Source: Azospirillum sp. TSH64 (GTDB lineage Bacteria; Pseudomonadota; Alphaproteobacteria; Azospirillales; Azospirillaceae). From it: a stretch of DNA of 64,000 nt. A model generated the notes under the pieces. The model was not told where the DNA came from. It ran no database searches and was given only the letters and a program-made list of their open reading frames with translations. Shown here piece after piece: positions 27,480 through 36,152 of the stretch (its first letter is position 1; every line of letters starts with the position of its first letter). The translations under genes were made by a program, and so were the position numbers. The stretch covers positions 4,814,212-4,878,211 of the forward strand of contig NZ_LGQW01000015.1 of the NCBI RefSeq assembly GCF_003116035.1. The letters run 5' to 3'.

Positions 27480-28193
27480 ATGACCGCGCCAGCCTCGCGC
27501 ATCTATTGCTCCGTCGACACCACCGAGATCGAGTCCGCCCGCCGCATCGCCGGGCAGGTGGCCGGGGCCGTCGGCGGCATCAAGCTGGGGCTGGAGTTCT
27601 TCATCGCCCAGGGGCCGGCTGGCGTCCGTGCCGTGGTGGGCGAGGACGGCCCGCCGCTGTTCCTCGACCTGAAGCTGCACGACATCCCCAACACGGTGGC
27701 CGGCGGCGTGCGCGCGGCGCTGCCGCTGAAGCCGGCCTTCATGACCATCCACAGCGCTGGCGGCCCGGCGATGATGCGCGCGGCGGCTGAGACGGCGGCG
27801 ACCGCCGGGGCGGACCGGCCGAAGATCCTGGCCGTCACCGTGCTGACCAGCCTGGACGAGGACGATCTGGGCGCGGTCGGCCAGTCGGTGCCGGTGGCCG
27901 ACCAGGTGGTGCGGCTGGCGAAGCTGGCCAAGGCGTCGGGGGTGGACGGCGTCGTCTGCTCGCCGGCCGAGGTGGCGCTGGTGCGCGCCGCCTGCGGTCC
28001 CGACTTCATCCTGATGGTGCCCGGCATCCGCCCGGCCTGGGCCGCCACCAACGACCAGAAGCGCATCATGACCCCGGCCGAGGCGCTGGCGGCCGGCGCC
28101 GACCATCTGGTGATCGGCCGTCCGATCACCGCCGATGCCGACCCGGCCGCCGCCGCCCGCCGCATCGTCGCCGAAATTGAGGGGGCCGCATGA
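27480..28193 (+). CDS. pyrF: orotidine 5'-phosphate decarboxylase
   Basis: 237 residues. Decarboxylates OMP to UMP in pyrimidine synthesis. The catalytic DxKxxD motif appears as LDLKLHDIPNT, with the phosphate-binding VPGIRP and VIGRPIT loops near the C-terminus. The ATG at 27480 has GGAGA upstream. Its stop overlaps the trpF start (ATGA), giving translational coupling to the tryptophan enzyme. Confidence 0.97.
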   Translation: MTAPASRIYCSVDTTEIESARRIAGQVAGAVGGIKLGLEFFIAQGPAGVRAVVGEDGPPLFLDLKLHDIPNTVAGGVRAALPLKPAFMTIHSAGGPAMMRAAAETAATAGADRPKILAVTVLTSLDEDDLGAVGQSVPVADQVVRLAKLAKASGVDGVVCSPAEVALVRAACGPDFILMVPGIRPAWAATNDQKRIMTPAEALAAGADHLVIGRPITADADPAAAARRIVAEIEGAA

Positions 28194-28834
28194 CCGTCGC
28201 CGCCAAGATCTGCGGGCTGAGCGAGTCCGAAAGCCTGCGCGCCGCCGTCGCCGGCGGGGCGCGCTATGTCGGCTTCGTCTTCTATCCGCGCAGCCCGCGC
28301 GCCATCGCCCCGGCGATGGCGGCGGAGCTGGCGCGGCTGCTGCCGACCGGCGTGCGTTCCGTCGGGCTGTTCGTCGATCCCGACGACGAGTTCCTAGAGC
28401 ATGTCACCGGGCAGGTCCCGCTCGACCTGATCCAGCTGCACGGCGCCGAGACGCCGCGCCGCATCGCCGAGATCAAGGCCCGCTACGCCCTGCCGGTGAT
28501 GAAGGCGATCAAGATCGGCGGGCCGGAAGATTTGACCCTGGCGCTGGAGGCGGCGGCGGTCGCCGACCGGCTGCTGTTCGACGCCAAGCCGCCGGCCAAG
28601 GTGTTGGCGCTGCCCGGCGGCAACGGCATCGCCTTCGACTGGACGATCCTGGCCGGGCGCCGCTGGCCGCGGCCCTGGATGCTGTCGGGCGGGCTGACGG
28701 TGGACAATGTCGCGGAGGCGGTGCGGGTCACCGGCGCCACCGAGGTCGATGTCTCGTCGGGCGTCGAGGACCGCCCCGGCCACAAGGATCCGGCGCTTGT
28801 CCGCTCCTTCCTTTCGGCAGTCGCGGCACTTTGA
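28190..28834 (+). CDS. trpF: phosphoribosylanthranilate isomerase
   Basis: 214 residues, a TIM barrel. Third step of tryptophan synthesis from chorismate. Motifs KICGL (residues 6-10), VGFVFYPRSPR, VGLFVD, IQLHG and the C-terminal DVSSGVED are all in place. The pyrF-trpF order is common in alphaproteobacteria, where trpB and trpA usually follow; here a diguanylate cyclase follows after 95 bp, so trpBA must lie elsewhere. Confidence 0.97.
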   Translation: MTVAAKICGLSESESLRAAVAGGARYVGFVFYPRSPRAIAPAMAAELARLLPTGVRSVGLFVDPDDEFLEHVTGQVPLDLIQLHGAETPRRIAEIKARYALPVMKAIKIGGPEDLTLALEAAAVADRLLFDAKPPAKVLALPGGNGIAFDWTILAGRRWPRPWMLSGGLTVDNVAEAVRVTGATEVDVSSGVEDRPGHKDPALVRSFLSAVAAL

Positions 28835-28929
28835 GGATGGTCCGCCGGAATAGTGCCCTGTTTTAGACGAATGCTTCGGCTTATCTTGATCGCATGGCGG
28901 GACCCTTCGCCGTCGGCTAGGATGCGCCC

Positions 28930-29838
28930 ATGAGCGATTCCACCACCCTGTCCACAACCGAGGCGCTTGGCGCCGTGCTCGATGAGCATCTGCGCTGGAT
29001 CGGCCAGTGGCAGCGCGCCGTTTTCTACCGCGACGGCCGCGGCGGGGAACGGTCGTCTGCCCCGGCTTCCTTCCAGGCCTGGTGCCAGGCCGCCAGCCGC
29101 GACGACCTGCTGCAGCAGCCGGCGGTGCAGAAGCTGGCGAACCTGCACGAGCAGATGCACCGTCAGGCCCGGCTGATCCTGCTGAAGGCGTCGAGCGGCG
29201 AACTGCCGACCGAATCCGAGTATGAGGGGGTGATCGGCCGCTTCGAGGAGTTCATGCTGCATCTGCGGCGGATGGAGCGCGCCTTCGCCGCCGCCGCCTC
29301 CGGCCTGGATCCGCTGACCGGCCTGCGCACCCGCCGCGGCATGGGCGAGGCGCTGGAGCGCGAGCACAACCGCTACCGCCGCACCGGCCAGCCCTTCTGC
29401 GTCGCGCTGGCCGACATCGACAAGTTCAAGGGCATCAACGACAGCTACGGCCACGACATCGGCGACCGGGTGCTGGCCGCCACCGCCGCCGTCATCAGCC
29501 GCGGCGTCCGCAGCTTCGACGAGGCCTTCCGCATGGGCGGCGAGGAGTTCCTGGTCTGCCTGAAGGAAACCGGGCTGGACGAGGGCTATGCGGTGATCGA
29601 GCGGCTGCGCGTCGACCTGATGCGCTCGCCGGTGGTGCTGCCCGACGGCCGGGTGATCCCGGTCACCGCCTCCTTCGGGCTGGTGGAGGCGGTGGCCGAC
29701 CTGACCGTCGACGATCTGGTGGTCTGCGCCGACCGCGCGCTCTACCAGGCCAAGAATTCCGGCCGCAACCGCGTGATCCGCTACGGCATCGACCGTCCGG
29801 AACCGAAGGTGGCGGCGGCGAAGGCGGTGCGGGGCTAG
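28930..29838 (+). CDS. diguanylate cyclase with CZB zinc-binding domain (DgcZ-like)
   Basis: 302 residues. The N-terminal domain matches the chemoreceptor zinc-binding (CZB) fold: H20, C52 (in QAWCQ), H73 and H77 correspond closely to the zinc ligands His22, Cys52, His79 and His83 of E. coli DgcZ. A coiled stretch leads to a GGDEF domain with an active GGEEF (203-207) and an intact inhibitory site RxxD (R194-D197). In DgcZ, zinc binding switches off c-di-GMP synthesis, so this is a candidate zinc-controlled cyclase. No signal peptide or membrane segment; cytoplasmic. An AGGA site precedes the ATG. Confidence 0.93.
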   Translation: MSDSTTLSTTEALGAVLDEHLRWIGQWQRAVFYRDGRGGERSSAPASFQAWCQAASRDDLLQQPAVQKLANLHEQMHRQARLILLKASSGELPTESEYEGVIGRFEEFMLHLRRMERAFAAAASGLDPLTGLRTRRGMGEALEREHNRYRRTGQPFCVALADIDKFKGINDSYGHDIGDRVLAATAAVISRGVRSFDEAFRMGGEEFLVCLKETGLDEGYAVIERLRVDLMRSPVVLPDGRVIPVTASFGLVEAVADLTVDDLVVCADRALYQAKNSGRNRVIRYGIDRPEPKVAAAKAVRG

Positions 29839-29933
29839 GGACAAACCGCAGCTGCCGGTCAGCCCCCTTGGCCCCGGCCCCCCAGGCGCGCTAGGATCGG
29901 GGCAACCTCACCGTCAGCCGCGATCCGGATTCC

Positions 29934-30584
29934 ATGCGCACCCTGCCCGAATTTCCCAACCTGTTCGTCCTCGACCATCCGCTGATCCAGCACAAGCTGA
30001 CCCATATGCGGAACAAGGAGCGGTCGACCGGCGGGTTCCGCACCCTTCTGCGCGAGATCTCGCTGCTGATGGGTTATGAGCTGACGCGCGACATTCCGCT
30101 GACCACCGAGCGGATCGAGACGCCGCTGCAACCGATGGACGCCCCGGTGATCCTGGGCAAGAAGCTGGCGGTGGTGCCGGTGCTGCGGGCCGGGCTCGGC
30201 ATGTCGGCCGGCCTGCTGGAGCTGGTGCCGTCGGCGCGCGAGGGGCATATCGGCCTCTACCGCGACCATGACACCAAGCAGCCGCACGAATATCTGGTGA
30301 AGCTGCCGCCGGCCGACGGACGGCTGTTCATCGTCGTCGACCCGATGCTGGCGACCGGCAACTCCGCGGCTCATGCCTGCGACGTGCTGAACCGCCACGG
30401 CGTGGACGACCACAACATCCGCTTCATGGCGCTGGTCGCAGCACCCGAGGGCGTGCGCCGCTTCCACGAGGCACACCCGGACGTGAAGGTCTTCACCGCG
30501 GCGCTGGACAGCCATCTGGACGAGAACGCCTACATCGTTCCCGGCCTGGGCGATGCCGGCGACCGCATGTTCGGCACCAAGTAA
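29934..30584 (+). CDS. upp: uracil phosphoribosyltransferase
   Basis: 216 residues. Salvages uracil to UMP with PRPP. The PRPP loop VVDPMLATGNSA and the C-terminal YIVPGLGDAGDRMFGTK uracil-binding region are intact. The ribosome binding site is weak. A strong terminator follows, so it is probably transcribed alone. Confidence 0.97.
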   Translation: MRTLPEFPNLFVLDHPLIQHKLTHMRNKERSTGGFRTLLREISLLMGYELTRDIPLTTERIETPLQPMDAPVILGKKLAVVPVLRAGLGMSAGLLELVPSAREGHIGLYRDHDTKQPHEYLVKLPPADGRLFIVVDPMLATGNSAAHACDVLNRHGVDDHNIRFMALVAAPEGVRRFHEAHPDVKVFTAALDSHLDENAYIVPGLGDAGDRMFGTK

Positions 30585-30608
30585 GGACCGGTTCAGGTCA
30601 TCGTGAAG

Positions 30609-30645
30609 CGGGGCGGGTGCCGGAGGACGGCCCCGCCCCGTTTTT
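30609..30645 (+). terminator. rho-independent terminator of upp
   Basis: Stem 30609-30617 with 30632-30640, extended inside by GCCG/CGGC (about 13 bp with one bulge), then TTTTT. It lies 25 bp after the upp stop and may also stop the converging DUF2235 gene. Confidence 0.9.
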
Positions 30646-30659
30646 CGTTGCGCCCCCGG

Positions 30660-31766
30660 TCAGCCGGCCGGGGCCGGTTCCTCTTCCCGCACCGTGCCGA
30701 ACTGCGCCAGCGCCTTGCGGTAGCCGATGTTGGGCGGTGCGTAGCCCGCATCGCTGGCGGCACGGTGCGGCACCGACTCGTGCAGGTTCTCCTGGCTGAA
30801 GGGCAGGACGCAGACCGGGCGGTAATGGCGCGGCTGCACCAGTTCGCCGACCCCGTCCAGGAAACGGGCATAGGAATCGACGATGACGCCCAAGGCGTTG
30901 TCGGGCGACACCTCCGGCACCCAGATGGGGTCGATGGCGAGGCCGCAGACCTCGGCGTGCTCCATCATCCATTTCAGCGTGATGTCCGACAGCCTGTCGT
31001 CGTCATAGCCGCCGCCGACGTTGGAATGGCAGCCGGCGAACCAGCGCTGCTCCATCCGCTGCGCCGGCTTCGCCTTCGGATCCCAGAGGTTGGCGGCGAA
31101 GGTCTTGCGATGCTCGTCGATCGCCAGCGCCTGGAAGGCATTGCGGACAAGGCTGCTGAGTTCTGTGTCGTGGAAGCCGTACAGGTCCTGATCCAACTGC
31201 TTGCAGATGCCGAGCGGCACGCCGAGCGCGCCCACCGTGTCCCAGACGCCGAGGAAATGGATCGGGATCAGCGTCGAACCGTTGGTGTCGCGGAACCGCT
31301 TTGCCTCCCCCACGTCCGGACCATCGTCCCGCTTGCGGTAGAGCGCGTAGGCGTCGTCCGTCTCGCCCAGCCTGTCGGCCGGCAGCAGCCCGGCATTGCG
31401 GATCAGCCCGACGAGGCTGCGGGCGGTGTAGGCGCCGCGCGAGAAGCCCAGGATGAAGACATGGTCGCCATCCCTGTAGTTCGAGGCGAGGAAGCGGTAG
31501 CCGTCCTTGATCTTCTTGTCGATCCCAAGGCCGAAGGCGCCGCCGAAGATTTTGTCGAACCAGTCGTGGAGAAAGCCTCCCTTTTCATCGGTGCCGACGC
31601 CGGAATCGTAATAGGAAACCTGTGCGGTGCCGTCCGGGGCGGTGCCGAGGACCGACTTGGAGAATTTCCAGACGTTGGTCGATGCCTCGTTGTCCTTGTC
31701 GGGCTGGCTGCCGCTGCCCGGCTTGTTCCAGGTGCCGTCGAAACACAGGACGATCCGCTTGCCCAT
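30660..31766 (-). CDS. DUF2235 alpha/beta hydrolase
   Basis: 368 residues. The DUF2235 family has an alpha/beta hydrolase fold and includes type VI secretion phospholipase effectors of the Tle1 group. Seen here: N-terminal KRIVLCFDGTWNKP, YYDSGVGTD, and the nucleophile elbow GFSRGAYTARS. No signal peptide and no linked VgrG, PAAR or immunity gene, so a secretion role cannot be claimed; it may be a housekeeping lipase. The ATG follows GGGGAGAGG. It converges on upp. Confidence 0.9.
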   Translation of the reverse strand: MGKRIVLCFDGTWNKPGSGSQPDKDNEASTNVWKFSKSVLGTAPDGTAQVSYYDSGVGTDEKGGFLHDWFDKIFGGAFGLGIDKKIKDGYRFLASNYRDGDHVFILGFSRGAYTARSLVGLIRNAGLLPADRLGETDDAYALYRKRDDGPDVGEAKRFRDTNGSTLIPIHFLGVWDTVGALGVPLGICKQLDQDLYGFHDTELSSLVRNAFQALAIDEHRKTFAANLWDPKAKPAQRMEQRWFAGCHSNVGGGYDDDRLSDITLKWMMEHAEVCGLAIDPIWVPEVSPDNALGVIVDSYARFLDGVGELVQPRHYRPVCVLPFSQENLHESVPHRAASDAGYAPPNIGYRKALAQFGTVREEEPAPAG

Positions 31767-32249
31767 CTTCCTCTCCCCGTCAAACGAGTGCGCGCAGGAG
31801 ATGATGGCAACGATATTTTTTCAACTTCAATAGATTTATAAAAATCGGCGGCAACCCTGCAACGGACGATTCCGTCCGCTGCAACTTCGACCGGTCGCCG
31901 GAACAGGTCGTCGGAACAGGTCGATGGATCGGGGCAGATATGCGCACGTATTCCCGGACCCCCGCTATGGTCATCCGGCACATTCGGCCCATATTGCCGC
32001 CGATAAAATCAAGTCATCGCCGTGCCGATGGCCTGTCCGCGGGACGCCGACATGCGGCATCCGCAGGACAGGGGAGCCTGCCACTTGTGCGAAGGTCTCA
32101 TGCGGCGGCGGCTTGATTTCGATCAATGCCGGGTGGCATGCCGGGAAGGATCATGCGATCCTCTTCGACGCGCCGGACGAATGGCCTAGCCCCTAGGTCT
32201 GGAATCCGGTGCAGCCGACCGTGTGAATGAACGCGAACGGAAACGCGCG
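31767..32249. other. regulatory gap upstream of hemA
   Basis: A 483-bp region between the divergent DUF2235 and hemA genes. Short frames in it have no recognisable protein character. It holds the FNR-type box at 32113-32126. An AT-rich stretch at about 31813-31845 may serve the DUF2235 promoter. Confidence 0.6.
32113..32126 (+). promoter_or_regulatory. FNR/FixK box upstream of hemA
   Basis: TTGAT-TTCG-ATCAA, a perfect match to the FNR/FixK/FnrL consensus TTGATnnnnATCAA. It ends 123 bp before the hemA start. Oxygen-dependent control of hemA by FnrL or FixK is established in related alphaproteobacteria. Confidence 0.85.
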
Positions 32250-33464
32250 ATGGATTACGAAACTTTCTTCCGCAACCAGATTGCGACCCTGAAGCAGGAC
32301 GGCCGCTACCGCGTGTTCGCCAATCTGGAGCGCCACGCGGGCAATTTCCCGACGGCGACCTTCCGCGATTCCCACGGGCGCGAACGTCCGGTCACGGTCT
32401 GGTGCTCCAACGACTATCTCGGCATGGGCCAGCATCCGAACGTGCTGAAGGCGATGCACGACGCGCTGGACCAGGTCGGCGCCGGTGCCGGCGGCACGCG
32501 CAACATCTCCGGCAACAACGTCTACCATGTGCTGCTGGAACGCGAACTGGCCGACCTGCACCACAAGGAAGCGGCGCTGCTCTTCACCTCGGGCTATGTG
32601 TCGAACGACGCGACGCTGACCACGCTGGGCAAGATCCTGCCCAACTGCGTGATCCTGTCGGACGCGCTGAACCACAACTCGATGATCACCGGCATCCGCA
32701 ACTCGGGCGCCGAAAAGCACATCTTCCGCCACAACGACCCCAAGCATCTGGACGAGCTGCTGTCGGGCATCGCCCCCGGCCGCCCCAAGGTGGTGGCGTT
32801 CGAAAGCGTCTATTCGATGGACGGCGATATCGCCCCCATCCATGACCTGTGCGACGTGGCCGACAAGCACGGTGCCATGACCTATCTGGACGAGGTGCAC
32901 GCTGTCGGCATGTACGGCGCCCGCGGCGCCGGCGTGGCCGAGCGCGACGGAGCCATGGACCGGCTGACCATCGTCGAAGGCACGCTGGGCAAGGCCTTCG
33001 GCGTCCAGGGCGGCTACATCACCGGCTCCACCGCGCTGATCGACTGCGTCCGCAGCTTCGCCGCCGGCTTCATCTTCTCCACCTCGCTGTCGCCGGTGAT
33101 GGCGGCGGGGGCGCTGGCCTCCATCCGTCACCTGAAGCACAGCCAGACCGAACGGACGCAGCACCAGGAACGCGCCGCCACGCTGAAGCGGATGTTCGCC
33201 GACGCCGGCCTGCCGGTGATGCCGTCGATGAGCCACATCGTGCCGCTGATGGTCGGCGACGCCCACCGCTGCAAGCGCGCCTCGGACGAACTGCTCGACC
33301 GGCACAACATCTACGTCCAGCCGATCAACTACCCCACCGTTCCGCGCGGGACGGAGCGGCTGCGCTTCACCCCGACCCCCCTGCACACCGATGCGCAGAT
33401 GGGCATGCTGGTCGACGCGCTGCTGGATGTGTGGAGCCGGCTCGACCTGCGCCTCGCCGCCTGA
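32250..33464 (+). CDS. hemA: 5-aminolevulinate synthase
   Basis: 404 residues from the ATG at 32250. Condenses glycine with succinyl-CoA to 5-aminolevulinate, the first step of heme synthesis by the C4 route used in alphaproteobacteria. A PLP enzyme; the Schiff-base lysine is K248 in EGTLGKAFGVQGGY, the same number as in Rhodobacter. The glycine loop GAGAGGTRNISG and DEVHAVGMYG are present. A longer start at GTG 32223 adds nine residues with no homology. GGAAA precedes the chosen ATG. An FNR-type box upstream points to induction at low oxygen. Confidence 0.97.
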   Translation: MDYETFFRNQIATLKQDGRYRVFANLERHAGNFPTATFRDSHGRERPVTVWCSNDYLGMGQHPNVLKAMHDALDQVGAGAGGTRNISGNNVYHVLLERELADLHHKEAALLFTSGYVSNDATLTTLGKILPNCVILSDALNHNSMITGIRNSGAEKHIFRHNDPKHLDELLSGIAPGRPKVVAFESVYSMDGDIAPIHDLCDVADKHGAMTYLDEVHAVGMYGARGAGVAERDGAMDRLTIVEGTLGKAFGVQGGYITGSTALIDCVRSFAAGFIFSTSLSPVMAAGALASIRHLKHSQTERTQHQERAATLKRMFADAGLPVMPSMSHIVPLMVGDAHRCKRASDELLDRHNIYVQPINYPTVPRGTERLRFTPTPLHTDAQMGMLVDALLDVWSRLDLRLAA

Positions 33465-33668
33465 GCGGGGCTCCTGGAAACAGGTCCGGAAAGACCCTTT
33501 TGGCGATAAGGACGTTTTGCCCCCTGGACAGACGGCGTGCGCATCCCTACTTTGTGGGGTAGTGTTGCGACCGGTTCGCAGCTTCATTGCTGCAGACCGG
33601 CCGTCGCCGCGCCGTCCTTTCCGTTTTTCCGGGGCTTCGCATCCAGCGGCTCGCCTAGGGGGTTCGCC

Positions 33669-34214
33669 ATGTACCGTGACAACTCGCTGATGCCGAAGGA
33701 GGCCGTGCGCCTCGTCGTCCTGGGCACGCTGATCCAGGGTGGGCCGCTGCGCTACGCCGATCTGGCAGGCTCCGTCCGTCATTTCCTAGACCGCATGATG
33801 GGTCCGTCGCTGGACCTGATGGGCACCTCGCTGGAGATGCTGCGGTACGAAGGGCTGATCGAGGCGCTGGACGGCAGCGGCATGGAAGACAATGCCCTGC
33901 TGGGTCCGACCGAAGCCGGCCGGGCGGAGTTCGACACGCTGATGCGCGCCAATGTCCGCGCGCCGTCGGCCGACGGGCTGAACAAGCTGGTCATCGCGCT
34001 GAAGCTGCGCTTCCTGCATCTGCTGGACGTCGAGTCGCAGCGCGACCAGATCGACAATCTCGTGGTGCTTAGCGAGACCGAGCTGGCGCGGCTGGGCGAC
34101 CTGAAACGGGCGGATGTCGGCAGCGACGGCCATTTCGCCTCGTGGCTGGATCGGGACATCGCCCAGACGGAAGAGCGTCTGGCCTGGTTCCAGAAGCTGC
34201 TCGCCCGGCTCTGA
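33669..34214 (+). CDS. PadR-like winged-helix protein
   Basis: 181 residues. The first 90 residues look like a winged helix: VVLGTLIQGGPLRYADLAGSVRH, then a recognition region and YEGLIEALDG with LGPTEAGRAEF forming the wing; a PadR-type C-terminal helical half follows. That would make it a cytoplasmic regulator, but the similarity is judged by eye and the target is unknown. AGGGGG precedes the ATG. It sits 204 bp after hemA on the same strand and may or may not be cotranscribed. Confidence 0.65.
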   Translation: MYRDNSLMPKEAVRLVVLGTLIQGGPLRYADLAGSVRHFLDRMMGPSLDLMGTSLEMLRYEGLIEALDGSGMEDNALLGPTEAGRAEFDTLMRANVRAPSADGLNKLVIALKLRFLHLLDVESQRDQIDNLVVLSETELARLGDLKRADVGSDGHFASWLDRDIAQTEERLAWFQKLLARL

Positions 34215-34222
34215 TCACCCTT

Positions 34223-34278
34223 TAAAACCAGTGGTTTTGTTGCGCGCGGCGCGCCCTTTCGAATAGGGGCGCGCCGCG
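34223..34278 (+). terminator. tandem hairpins after the PadR-like gene
   Basis: First stem AAAACCA/TGGTTTT (34224-34238) runs into a short T-rich end. A second, exact 12-bp GC-rich inverted repeat (34245-34256 with 34267-34278) follows without a T-run. Together they probably end transcription. Confidence 0.7.
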
Positions 34279-34347
34279 TCTGTTTCGGCGCAAGGATTTG
34301 GTGTACCTTCGGGTTACCCCTTTCCCTCCCCAGCCGGAATCCGCTCC

Positions 34348-35124
34348 ATGGCCTCGCACATGTCGACCGACGACCTCGAAGACCGCTTGCGCATGGAGTT
34401 CGTGGACGACGCGCGCGATCGGCTGGAGCTGATGAACGCGACGCTGGCGGACCGCGTGAAGGGCCAGCGCAGCGATGTGGAAACCATCGGCGTCCTGCGG
34501 CTGGAGGCCCACAATTTCAAGGGCATGGGCACCAGCTTCGGCTATCCCACCGTCAGCCTCGTCGCCCACCGGCTGGAGGATTACCTCAGCGGCCTGAAGC
34601 GGCTGGACGAGAAGCAGCTGGTCGACGCCCAGATCTTCATCGACCGCATTTCCGAACTGGTCGACCGCGCCGAACAGCCGCTGCTGGCCGAGACCAACCG
34701 GATCATCCGCGCCCTGCCGGTGCGCTATGAGTTCCAGGTCACCGACGTCGACGTGCGCAACGTCGAGATCATGCTGGTCACCCCGTCCAAGGTCGTCGCG
34801 AAGAAGCTGGGGACGGAGCTGGCCGCCTGCGGCTTCCGCACCATGACGGTGACCGATCCCATCGAATCGATCAGCCTTGCCGTGCGCGTGCCGCCGGACA
34901 TGGTCATCGCCTCGATGGTGATGGACGGCCTGTCCGGCCTGGACCTGATCCGCGGCCTGCGGGCGATGAGCGTGACCCAGCATGTGCCGATGGCGCTGCT
35001 GACCTCGCTGAACCTCGACCACCCGTCGCTGAAGGAAATCCCCTACGGCGTCTCCGTCATCCGGGTCGGCGAGCATTTCGGCGACGACTTCGCCGCCGTG
35101 GTGGCCAAGCACAATCTGGGCTGA
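34348..35124 (+). CDS. HPt domain fused to a degenerate receiver domain
   Basis: 258 residues. The N-terminal histidine phosphotransfer domain has LRLEAHNFKGMGTSFGYP, with H55 as the likely phosphorylated residue. Residues about 138-255 fold like a response-regulator receiver, but the acidic pair is Thr145-Pro146, the phospho-acceptor Asp is Ser189 (ASMVMDGLSG), and the conserved Lys is missing. The receiver therefore cannot be phosphorylated in the normal way. The protein may be a phosphorelay adaptor. No kinase gene is adjacent. The start could also be the ATG at 34360. Confidence 0.85.
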   Translation: MASHMSTDDLEDRLRMEFVDDARDRLELMNATLADRVKGQRSDVETIGVLRLEAHNFKGMGTSFGYPTVSLVAHRLEDYLSGLKRLDEKQLVDAQIFIDRISELVDRAEQPLLAETNRIIRALPVRYEFQVTDVDVRNVEIMLVTPSKVVAKKLGTELAACGFRTMTVTDPIESISLAVRVPPDMVIASMVMDGLSGLDLIRGLRAMSVTQHVPMALLTSLNLDHPSLKEIPYGVSVIRVGEHFGDDFAAVVAKHNLG

Positions 35125-35242
35125 TCGGGCAGACCGTCATCTGACCCTCATCTGAACGTCATCGTCATATAGCGGCGCTTGCGCCGGCGGGAATCCCCAT
35201 GTTAGGCGTCAAACCGGTCCCACAGGCTGGAGCAGCGCCCGA

Positions 35243-36127
35243 ATGACGGAGGTTCTTCGCCGGTACGGCCCGGTTCTGACCGGGGTGATCCTGCTGGCCG
35301 TGGCGGTCTGGCTGGCTCTGCTGGTGCTGCTGCCGCAACTGATGATGATCGGCTTCTCCTTCCGGCCGTCGCTGCCGCCCTCCAAGATCGGCGGGCCGGA
35401 GGATGTGTTCACGGTCAGGAACTACCTGACCCTGTGGACCAACCAGATCCATCTGTCGATCTTCCTGAAGACGATCTGGGCCAGCGCGCTGGTCACCGCG
35501 ACCACGCTGGCCGTCTGCTATCCGGTCGCCTACTATCTGGCGCAGGTGGCGCCGAAGCGGCGGCTGCCGCTGCTGATCCTGATGCTGGTCGTGCCCTTCT
35601 GGATCAACGAGCTGCTGCGCACCTTCTCCTGGTACATCATCCTGGCCTTCAACGGGCCGCTGAACGCGATCCTGCTGGGGCTGGGCATCATCGACGAGCC
35701 GCAGCGATTCCTGGGCGGCGACGCCGGGGTGATCGTCGGCATGGTCTATGTCTACATCCTGTTCATGGTCTTCCCGCTGTACAACGCCATCGAATCGCTG
35801 GACCGCAACCAGATCGAGGCGGCGCGGGATCTCGGCGCCGGCTGGCTGCGCATCCACCGCCGAATTGTGCTGCCGCACGCCAAGCCGGGCATCGCCGTCG
35901 GCTGCATCATGACCTTCATGCTGGCTGCCGGCAGCTATGCGGTGCCGGCCCTGCTGGGCGGGCCGAACAGCCGCTGGTTCACCGAGATCATCTACAACTG
36001 GTTCTTTGAAGGCGGGAACTGGAACCAGGGGGCGGCCTACGCCTTCATCCTGCTGGTGCTGTGCATCGGCTTCATCCTCGGCGCGATGCGGCTGTTCCGC
36101 GTCGGGCTGGCGGATATTGCGAAATGA
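35243..36127 (+). CDS. spermidine/putrescine-type ABC permease (PotB-like)
   Basis: 294 residues, six membrane spans and the EAA loop EAARDLGAGWLRIHRRIVLPHAKPG that docks the ATPase. This is the first permease of a polyamine/opine-type importer. It is followed 25 bp later by the second permease. No ATPase or periplasmic binding protein gene is next to the pair, so the substrate is not known; polyamines are the usual guess for the family. Confidence 0.9.
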   Translation: MTEVLRRYGPVLTGVILLAVAVWLALLVLLPQLMMIGFSFRPSLPPSKIGGPEDVFTVRNYLTLWTNQIHLSIFLKTIWASALVTATTLAVCYPVAYYLAQVAPKRRLPLLILMLVVPFWINELLRTFSWYIILAFNGPLNAILLGLGIIDEPQRFLGGDAGVIVGMVYVYILFMVFPLYNAIESLDRNQIEAARDLGAGWLRIHRRIVLPHAKPGIAVGCIMTFMLAAGSYAVPALLGGPNSRWFTEIIYNWFFEGGNWNQGAAYAFILLVLCIGFILGAMRLFRVGLADIAK

Positions 36128-36152
36128 GCCACCGCGAAGTGAGCCCGAAGCC

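Noticed and set aside
31924..32196. 90-codon frame upstream of hemA
   Set aside because: It contains the FNR box and has no protein-like composition.
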